NCBI RefSeq assembly: GCF_018474015.1
Contig: NZ_JAHCSG010000005.1
Span: forward strand, 363,534 to 427,533
Length of the DNA stretch: 64,000 nt
Direction: 5' to 3'
Origin: Williamsia sp. CHRR-6
Lineage (GTDB): Bacteria > Actinomycetota > Actinomycetes > Mycobacteriales > Mycobacteriaceae
Part shown: one piece after another, positions 58,151-64,000 of the stretch
Position numbering within the stretch: the first letter of the stretch is position 1
How the letters are laid out: the number at the start of each line of letters is the position of its first letter
The notes under the pieces: model-generated
Seen by the model: the letters and a program-made list of their open reading frames with translations, nothing else
Told to the model about the DNA's origin: nothing
The model's database searches: none
Program-made: the position numbers and the translations under genes

Positions 58151-60604
58151 TCAGCGGAAGATGCCGATGATGCCCTGCAGCGTCTTGGCACCACCACCGG
58201 CGAACGGGTTGTCGTGGACCATGTAGGTCCAGGTTGTCGTCGACCGGCGCAGATCCGCGCCCGCGAGGTCGACACCGTCGGCGGTGATCTCCACGGTGCG
58301 GAACGTCTCGCGCGTCTTTTCAACCGCCGTCGCCGGCAGGCGTGAGAACTCGTCGAGGATCAGCTTGTGGAACTCGTCGAGTGGGCTCTCGCGGCCGATC
58401 GAGCGCAGGTGGATGCTGGCGCGAACGTCGGAGACGAACGCCAGATGATCGGCCCACCCACGATCGAGATGGAACAGCGCGATCTCGCGTGCGGCCTGCA
58501 CCAACACGTCGCGATCGATCGGCTCGTCGGGAATCGACGGCGCAGATGGAGCATCCCCATCTGGGTTGTCCCCGTCTGGGGTGTCCCCATCTGGGCTCAC
58601 GCTGCCTGAAGCATCGGCCTCACCCTCGGCGGCCTCGGTCTCCTCAGACGTCGACTTGCCCTCGGTCAGTTGCGCGTAGCGGGCCGGCTCGCTCTCGGCG
58701 AGTTCCTCAAGTGCGATCTCGGTGGTCAGCAGCTCCATCCGACGCTTGACCACGATGTCACGCTGTTGGTTGACCAGCAGGTTGTAGCGCCAGGTGTTGG
58801 CGTGGAGCTCGAGCATGATGCCCTCGGCCACACGTTGGGCCTGCTCGATGAGCTCGATCCCCTTCTCCCCCATCGATCCGTCGGGTTCCTCGGACACCGG
58901 GTCACGCTTGAACGAGAGATTCTTGACGACCACCGGGTCCTCGAGGCTGGAGAAGAACACCGACCGGCCCGGATCACCCTGACGCCCCGCGCGGCCGCGC
59001 AGCTGGTTGTCGAGACGTTCGGTGTCATGGCGCCCGGTACCGACGACGCACAGACCGCCCAGTTCGACGATCTGATCGCGGGCACCGGTGGACTTGCCGT
59101 TCTTCTCTCCGCTCGATCCACCGAGCTTGATGTCGGTTCCACGCCCAGCCATCTGCGTCGACACCGTCACCGCGCCCAGCGCGCCCGCCTCGGCGATGAT
59201 CGAGGCCTCCTCGGCGTCGTTCTTCGCATTGAGCACAACGCATTTCACATCCGCTCGGTCCAGCAGATAGGCGAGTTCCTCGGACTGGGCGACGTCGTGG
59301 GTCCCGATCAGGACCGGCTGTCCGGTCTCGTGGATCTCCTTGACGAACTCGACGACGGCCTCGGCCTTGTTGGCCTTGGTGTCGTACACGCGGTCGGGTT
59401 CATCGATGCGGATGTTCTCGCGGTTGGGGGGGATCTGCGACACGGCCAGCGAGTAGAACTGCCGGAACTGTTCACCGGCGGCCAAGGCGGTACCGGTCAT
59501 TCCACACACCGTCGGGTAGCGACCGATCAACGCCTGCACGGTGATCGTGTCGATCACCTCACCTGAATCGGTCTGCGCCAGTCCCTCTTTCAGTTCCACC
59601 GCCGCCTGCAGGCCGTCTGGCCAGCGCTGCAGTTGCGCGATCCGACCACGGGAGGCGTTGATCAGGTGCACTCCTCCATCGCGGACGATGTAGTGCACGT
59701 CGCGCTCGACGAGGATGTGGGCGTGCATGGCGATGTTGACATGCACCAACGTGGTGCCGACGTGTTCCTCGTCGTAGAGGTTGATGTCGCCGAGCTCGGC
59801 CTCGATGAAAGCCGCACCCTCGTCGGTGAGGAAGACGTTGCGTCCCTCGGTGTCGATCTCGTAGTGGTTCTTGCGTAACTTGGCCACCGCATCGTGGATG
59901 ACGCGATCGGGCACCTCCCCGGTGGTCGCACCGGCCAGGACCAACGGAACCAGCGCCTCGTCGACGAGCACCGAGTCTGCTTCGTCGATGATCGCCACGT
60001 CCGGGCGGGGCGAGACGAGATCGTCGGCGTGGGTGACCAGCTGATCACGCAACACGTCGAACCCGATCTCGTTGACCGATCCGTAGGTGATGTCACTGGC
60101 GTAGGCCGCCTTGCGGGCGGCGCGATCGGAGTTCTCCGACACCGCTCCGGCGGTCAGGCCGAACAGCGTCAACAGCGGCGTCATCAGCGTGGCGTCACGG
60201 GTGGCCAGATAGTCGTTGACGGAGATGACGTGGACGCTGTGGCCCAACAATGCATAACCGACTGCTGCAATCGCCCCGGCGAGGGTTTTACCCTCTCCGG
60301 TAGCCATCTCCACGACGTCACCTTCGAGCAGCCGCAACGCACCTTGCAACTGCACGTCAAACGGGCGCATCGACAACGACCGCTCGCTTCCCTCGCGGGC
60401 CAACGCCAGGAACTTCGCGCGGTCGCGGCCGGCGGGGTCGGAGATGTCGAGCGCTCTCGCGGCGTCGGCGAACTCGTCATCGTCGAGGCCGGCCGCCCAG
60501 TCGTCGTGGTCGGCCGAGCGCTTGATCAGCGCGATCGACTTCGACTGGTTGCGCGACGACTGTGCACCCAGTGCACGCCACATCCTGTTCGAGAGCTTTC
60601 CCAC
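58151..60604 (-). CDS. secA2: Accessory Sec translocase ATPase SecA2
   Basis: An 817-residue SecA2: [20 protein letters not shown] is Walker [20 protein letters not shown]alker B/DEAD, and [15 protein letters not shown] and [20 protein letters not shown] the second motor domain. It is shorter than SecA1 and lacks the Zn-binding C-terminus. An acidic Gly/Asp-rich insertion at about residues 650-690 has no equivalent in typical SecA2. GTG start with AAGGAG four bases upstream. Exports a subset of proteins with SecYEG. Confidence 0.95.
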   Translation of the reverse strand: MGKLSNRMWRALGAQSSRNQSKSIALIKRSADHDDWAAGLDDDEFADAARALDISDPAGRDRAKFLALAREGSERSLSMRPFDVQLQGALRLLEGDVVEMATGEGKTLAGAIAAVGYALLGHSVHVISVNDYLATRDATLMTPLLTLFGLTAGAVSENSDRAARKAAYASDITYGSVNEIGFDVLRDQLVTHADDLVSPRPDVAIIDEADSVLVDEALVPLVLAGATTGEVPDRVIHDAVAKLRKNHYEIDTEGRNVFLTDEGAAFIEAELGDINLYDEEHVGTTLVHVNIAMHAHILVERDVHYIVRDGGVHLINASRGRIAQLQRWPDGLQAAVELKEGLAQTDSGEVIDTITVQALIGRYPTVCGMTGTALAAGEQFRQFYSLAVSQIPPNRENIRIDEPDRVYDTKANKAEAVVEFVKEIHETGQPVLIGTHDVAQSEELAYLLDRADVKCVVLNAKNDAEEASIIAEAGALGAVTVSTQMAGRGTDIKLGGSSGEKNGKSTGARDQIVELGGLCVVGTGRHDTERLDNQLRGRAGRQGDPGRSVFFSSLEDPVVVKNLSFKRDPVSEEPDGSMGEKGIELIEQAQRVAEGIMLELHANTWRYNLLVNQQRDIVVKRRMELLTTEIALEELAESEPARYAQLTEGKSTSEETEAAEGEADASGSVSPDGDTPDGDNPDGDAPSAPSIPDEPIDRDVLVQAAREIALFHLDRGWADHLAFVSDVRASIHLRSIGRESPLDEFHKLILDEFSRLPATAVEKTRETFRTVEITADGVDLAGADLRRSTTTWTYMVHDNPFAGGGAKTLQGIIGIFR
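58551..58595. repeat. 15-base tandem repeat within secA2
   Basis: Three 15-base units, GCATCCCCATCTGGG / TTGTCCCCGTCTGGG / GTGTCCCCATCTGGG, encode PDGD-x repeats in the acidic insertion of SecA2. Units are whole codons, so gain or loss would keep the frame. Confidence 0.85.
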
Positions 60605-60976
60605 CGAGCCGAACTCCTTGCCGCAGTAACTTCCGGTCAGACACTGTTGCCGCCGGTCAGATGTGACCTACCGTACGCGGACCCGACCACTGGATCAGTC
60701 CGAGGCGGTGCATGACCACGGCATCAGTCGGGCAAGCTCCGCATTCCGCGCAGATGCCGCCCCGCGGACCAGCAACTGGCGAACCGAGCCACCGGACGAC
60801 CCAGCTGCGTGAGCAGTCCTGCCGTTCGCGAGACGGCAACGATCTCGCGCGGCCGACGCGGCGACGTGTGCTCGACCCGCGCGCGCGTGGACCAGCCCAG
60901 CGGGTCGCGCTCGATGGCGATCGGCGCTTCGACGTTGATCGCCACGGCGATCATCTTGATGGCGCAGGACATACAG
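60605..60976. other. Region between secA2 and the SUKH gene, no firm gene
   Basis: About 370 bases. On the minus strand two overlapping frames look partly coding: one (61038-60724) contains VEAPIAIERDPLGWSTRARV; the other ends [14 protein letters not shown] at 60657 and contains the Cys cluster ICAECGACP. Neither is a recognisable full protein and they cannot both be right, so this may be a decayed gene. The secA2 promoter must lie here; none is clear. Confidence 0.35.
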
Positions 60977-61570
60977 TCAACCGGACGATTCCGATTGCAG
61001 GCCAGTAACAATTTCGGCAGCAGCCAAGAATCCCTCAAAATGCGGGGCTATGAAATAGACGTTCTGAAACTTTGACACCTCGGGCATGTCCTCGCCAGTA
61101 TCGACACGATAGTCATCCTCATCCCATTCGTTGTCGTGGTCCCACCAAAAGAAGCCAGGGCCCACTGGGGAATCAGCGATATAGCATATCTGCCCGCCCG
61201 AACCATCGGCAGCTACTGGAACGCTACCTTCAGGCATTCGCGTATTGTACGTTTTCAGCGCCCAACTCAGGTTCAGCGTCTCTTCCGCCAGGTTCAAACC
61301 ATAGAAGTGGGAAAATCCTGCACTATTATGTCGGCGATTGGGAATACCAACGCTTTCGGCATGAAGATGAACCGCGCTCTGCCCCGCAAGGCGAAACACC
61401 ACCTCTTCATCTGAGGAACAACAACCCCAAGTCGCCACGAAGTCTATGAATTTGCCTGGAAGTGACCTTTCGTATGATCGTAATATCTTCCACAGCTCCT
61501 CTGGAGCCACCCCGACGAATGCATCTCCAGTTACTGGATGCAGTCCACCCAGGCAATCCAACTCGTTCAA
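60977..61570 (-). CDS. SUKH-superfamily (SMI1/KNR4) immunity protein
   Basis: A 197-residue protein: PEELWKILRSYERSLPGKFI opens the SMI1/KNR4 pattern; MPEGSVPVAADGSGGQICYI and GPGFFWWDHDNEWDEDD are hallmark SUKH motifs, and FEGFLAAAEIV the C-terminal helix. Codon usage is visibly AT-richer than the flanking chromosome. Such proteins are immunity factors of polymorphic toxin systems. No toxin gene is intact beside it. Three bases separate it from the next immunity-like gene upstream. Confidence 0.85.
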   Translation of the reverse strand: MNELDCLGGLHPVTGDAFVGVAPEELWKILRSYERSLPGKFIDFVATWGCCSSDEEVVFRLAGQSAVHLHAESVGIPNRRHNSAGFSHFYGLNLAEETLNLSWALKTYNTRMPEGSVPVAADGSGGQICYIADSPVGPGFFWWDHDNEWDEDDYRVDTGEDMPEVSKFQNVYFIAPHFEGFLAAAEIVTGLQSESSG

Positions 61571-61573
61571 CTC

Positions 61574-62092
61574 TCAATCCTCCTCGAGGGTAAGCACCTG
61601 CATGTCCTTCTCTAGTTCAGCGGTCATAGTTGGCAATCTCTCGACGTTGGTGAGAACGAAATCATAGCCGCAAGACTGTACTGCTCCACTTACAACTTTT
61701 CGATACCCATAGATATCAACGTCATAAAATCCTGGCTCGCAGTCAATGTCAAACCACCCTTCATCCTCGTACCAGTCCAACAGAACTGCCATATCGGCGA
61801 TGACCAACCTCACTGACACGCGCAGTGGGAACCCTTTATTGTCTTTAATGGAATCCAGTCCCCAGCAACTGGGCTCACTGACCGACCGTACGTAAACTTC
61901 ATATGAACCATCATTGATACCAATCAGGGGCACGACAATGCCCTGCTGTACGACTTCATCACCCATGTTGGTAGTGGTGAAGTCCCTCCATACATTATGG
62001 CCCCGCTTGATCCCTCCGTAGTAATCCGACAATCTGGCGGGATCAAAGATGACAATTCCATTGAAATCTACAGTCATGTCAAAGCGCTTCAT
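61574..62092 (-). CDS. Probable immunity protein, family not recognised (172 aa)
   Basis: No family recognised with confidence. The protein is cytosolic, beta-rich and acidic, beginning MKRFDMTVDFNGIVIFDPAR, with WYEDEGWFDIDCEPGFYDVD and SCGYDFVLTNVERLPTMTAE. AT-rich like the SUKH gene that follows after three bases, so the two form a bicistronic unit. Its ATG overlaps the stop of an upstream frame that ends TNLEVVAEVLR, as an immunity gene overlaps a toxin tail. The role is inferred from context. Confidence 0.6.
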   Translation of the reverse strand: MKRFDMTVDFNGIVIFDPARLSDYYGGIKRGHNVWRDFTTTNMGDEVVQQGIVVPLIGINDGSYEVYVRSVSEPSCWGLDSIKDNKGFPLRVSVRLVIADMAVLLDWYEDEGWFDIDCEPGFYDVDIYGYRKVVSGAVQSCGYDFVLTNVERLPTMTAELEKDMQVLTLEED

Positions 62093-62264
62093 CTCAATAC
62101 CTCAGCAACCACTTCGAGATTTGTTGAACCACTCGGAGACCCTATCGAACGCTTGAGATGACCCAGCTGATACCGGGCGGTAGCGGTTGCCTGCGGGTGG
62201 CACCCACATCGGGGTACGGCATCGAGGCAGCGCGCAACGCTGCCTGCCAGACATTGCAGCCACG
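62089..62264 (-). pseudogene. Possible remnant of a toxin C-terminus
   Basis: A minus-strand frame ending RYQLGHLKRSIGSPSGSTNL followed by EVVAEVLR and a TGA that overlaps the ATG of the immunity-like gene (ATGA). There is no start codon or body; the frame is cut off where the mug gene ends at 62265. A short, charged tail fused at a four-base overlap to an immunity gene is what remains when the toxin body is deleted. Inference, not proof. Confidence 0.4.
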
Positions 62265-62861
62265 CTAGCGGTGGACCGGTCCGCTCACGGGGTCTGCGAT
62301 GGTCAGGCCGGCGGCAATCGCGACCTCGCGATAGGCGGCTGCCAGCGAGTTCACGGTGTGATGAGCGTTGAGGCCACTGGGGTTGGGTACCACCCACAGC
62401 GGTCGATTCCGCAGATCGACGGACTGTCGCCCGGTACCGGCGGCCCGATCGCCGGATGCGCTGCGGTAGGCGGTGATCCCCGCGATCGCCACCACCGTCG
62501 GGGCGATGGCGTCGACCCGGTCTGCGAGCAGCCGCCAGCCGGCGCGTAACTCCTCGACGTCGAGTTCGTCGGCGCGCGCCGTTGCTCGGCCGACGATGTT
62601 CGTGATGCCGACCCCGGCCGCCATCAGATCGGCACGATCGGCGTCGGTCCACCCGCGCGAGGCGTCAATCACCCGATCGAGGATTCCGGCCCGATGCAGC
62701 GCCGGATAGAAGCGATTGCCGCGGCGCGCGAAGTGCGCGCCGGTGGCCGCCGACCACAGGCTGGGATTGATCCCGACGAACAACAGCCGACAGTCGTCGC
62801 CGACGAGATCGTCAACGAGCGCACCCCGACAGGCCTGCAGCTCCGCGTCGGTGAATCCCAC
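62265..62861 (-). CDS. mug: G/U mismatch-specific DNA glycosylase
   Basis: A 198-residue uracil-DNA-glycosylase-superfamily protein: CRLLFVGINPSLWSAATGAH is the GINP catalytic motif (Asn activates water), FARRGNRFYPALHRAGIL the second, and VVPNPSGLNAHHTVN the minor-groove NPSGLN motif of Mug/TDG. GTG start at 62861; the frame is open to 62903. It removes uracil, ethenocytosine or thymine from G mispairs. Confidence 0.92.
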   Translation of the reverse strand: MGFTDAELQACRGALVDDLVGDDCRLLFVGINPSLWSAATGAHFARRGNRFYPALHRAGILDRVIDASRGWTDADRADLMAAGVGITNIVGRATARADELDVEELRAGWRLLADRVDAIAPTVVAIAGITAYRSASGDRAAGTGRQSVDLRNRPLWVVPNPSGLNAHHTVNSLAAAYREVAIAAGLTIADPVSGPVHR

Positions 62862-62939
62862 ACCGCAAGAGTACCTTTCACTGCCGCCGGTAACCGCGCG
62901 CAAGATCCACGCTGGCGGGCGACAATCACCGCGCTTGGG

Positions 62940-63467
62940 CTACAGATGTGCGAGAGTAACTGCTGCCCAATAGATGTCGGCGGTGGCCACGCACGTCGTG
63001 TACGCCACACCTGATCCGTAGGCGTAGGCGCAGTTGGTGATCATGTCAGTGCGCAGCGCCGAGTTGCAGGCGGTGTACGACCGACCGGCGGCGTCGGCGG
63101 CGTCGTAACAGAGGTCGTGGCGGGCGCACGGTCCGCGAAAGTCCGCAGCGAAGTAGCTGTCGGGCGACGAGGTGCAATAGTCATGCCGCGCGACCGGTTG
63201 CAGGTTCGGGTTGTAGACGTAGTTCGACGGCACCGTGACGAACGGCGCAGCCGCGGCCTGAGTCGCCGACTTCGACTGTGCAACCGACGGATCGGCGACG
63301 AAGTCCCGGCCGGGCAGTGCGGGACCCGGGTACACCGTGGAGGCCTGCGCGGCGGCCGGGTCGATCGGATACTGCTCGGTAGGTGTCGCCGAGGCGGTCG
63401 GTGCGAACGACCCGACGGCGAACGCGGTCAGCATGGCGATGAGGACGCCCGTCACAAACTTGTTCAT
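62940..63467 (-). CDS. Secreted prokaryotic phospholipase A2
   Basis: A 175-residue protein with a signal peptide (cleavage near PTASA, residue 27), a Pro/Ala-rich linker and a C-terminal PLA2 domain: FRGPCARHDLCYDAADAAGR contains the catalytic His-Asp dyad of the CxRHDxCYD motif, followed by further Cys for disulfides. It is homologous to the Streptomyces/fungal PLA2 group. Hydrolyses the sn-2 ester of phospholipids outside the cell. ATG start at 63467. Confidence 0.9.
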   Translation of the reverse strand: MNKFVTGVLIAMLTAFAVGSFAPTASATPTEQYPIDPAAAQASTVYPGPALPGRDFVADPSVAQSKSATQAAAAPFVTVPSNYVYNPNLQPVARHDYCTSSPDSYFAADFRGPCARHDLCYDAADAAGRSYTACNSALRTDMITNCAYAYGSGVAYTTCVATADIYWAAVTLAHL

Positions 63468-63544
63468 TAGCGCAGCTAATCAGGATTGGGCTCCTGAACA
63501 CCCGCGTTCTCGCGAACACGAGGTGAACACTTCGGGAGGATCGA

Positions 63545-64000
63545 TCAGCCCGCCAGATGGGCGTACTCGCGGCTGAGTTCGGCCCAAGGACCCTCGGCCA
63601 CCATCCGACCAGCCTCGAGGACCACCACCCGATCGGCCCGTGCCAGCGCGGCCCGTTTTGAGGTGGCACCGATGACCGCGATCCCACGCGCCCGCAGCGC
63701 GGTCCACAACTCGATCTCGGTGGCGGCGTCGAGCGCACTGGAGACGTCGTCGGCGAGGAGGAGTTCCGGTTCGGCCGCCAACGCTCGGGCCAAGGCCAAG
63801 CGCTGGATCTGACCACCCGACAGGCGCACCCCGCGGTGCCCGATCACCGAGTCCACTCCCCCGGCGGCCTCGACGTCGGGACGCAGTCGGGCGTCATCGA
63901 TGGCCTGGTCGATGGCTCGATCCAGATGGTCGAGTCGGATGTTGTCGGCAAACGTCCCCGACAGCACCCGCGGAACCTGGGCCACGTAAGCCACCCGTCC
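63545..64000 (-). CDS. ABC transporter ATP-binding part (C-terminal fragment, cut by window)
   Basis: The frame runs off the window edge; 151 residues are visible: PRVLSGTFADNIRL, signature VRLSGGQIQRLALARALA, Walker B PELLLADDVSSALDA and the switch region. This is the end of an exporter-type (ABCB-like) ATPase domain. The Walker A and the membrane domain lie outside the window. Confidence 0.92.
   Translation of the reverse strand, partial: GRVAYVAQVPRVLSGTFADNIRLDHLDRAIDQAIDDARLRPDVEAAGGVDSVIGHRGVRLSGGQIQRLALARALAAEPELLLADDVSSALDAATEIELWTALRARGIAVIGATSKRAALARADRVVVLEAGRMVAEGPWAELSREYAHLAG

Overview
The window is high-GC actinobacterial chromosome. The best guess is Gordonia or a close relative (Mycobacteriales): it carries MspA-type porins, which belong to mycolic-acid outer membranes, together with GarA, SecA2, GuaB1, malate synthase G and FtsR/ResR-type MerR regulators. 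From about 31 to 60.6 kb the gene order closely follows the M. tuberculosis ndh-ureABCFGD-blaI-gnd-guaB1-glcB-gcvP-garA-gcvH-pgsA2-secA2 region (Rv1854c back to Rv1821). That is comparative knowledge, not something computed here. The genus was not confirmed by any search.

Layout. 0-9.3 kb is accessory DNA: small enzymes (VOC, SRPBCC, RibD-like reductase, DJ-1/PfpI, DinB, alpha/beta hydrolase), an AT-rich orphan Imm26 immunity gene, and at least three decayed genes (about 2.2-2.6, 5.7-6.2 and 7.0-7.5 kb). 7.5-10.2 kb is an MFS / P-loop NTPase / secreted GDSL lipase operon. 10.2-11.7 kb holds two tandem MspA porins ending at a perfect hairpin. 12-16.3 kb has amt, htpG and a PIG-L deacetylase. 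16.4-24.9 kb is recC-recB-recD with overlapping ends. 24.9-28.7 kb is a thioesterase and a lipid-modification trio (FAD oxidoreductase, DUF1365, ufaA1-like methyltransferase) matching Rv0449c-Rv0447c. 29-32.7 kb has a TIGR01777 protein, a GNAT enzyme and ndh. 32.8-37.2 kb is the urease operon ureABCFGD (no ureE). 37.3-39.2 kb has a HpcH/CitE-like lyase and a thioesterase. 39.4-41 kb is a blaI / M56 peptidase pair preceded by an iron-box-like site and a hairpin. 41-51 kb has gnd, guaB1, two CNNM/CorC proteins, an unknown conserved gene, glcB and a membrane-anchored binding protein. 51-60.6 kb, all on the minus strand, reads secA2-pgsA2-gcvH-garA-ftsR-bifunctional nuclease-resR, then a tandem glycine riboswitch and gcvP. 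60.9-62.1 kb is a second AT-rich immunity patch (SUKH plus an unknown) with what looks like a toxin tail. The window ends with mug, a secreted phospholipase A2 and a truncated ABC transporter.

How the genes work together. Glycine cleavage (gcvP, gcvH), GarA control of the 2-oxoglutarate node and malate synthase G form a carbon/nitrogen hub. Urease and Amt supply ammonium. Ndh feeds electrons to the quinone pool. The MspA porins would admit small hydrophilic solutes. The two immunity islands have no complete toxin in the window and look like defence against neighbouring cells. No tRNA, rRNA, CRISPR array, insertion sequence or prophage was seen.
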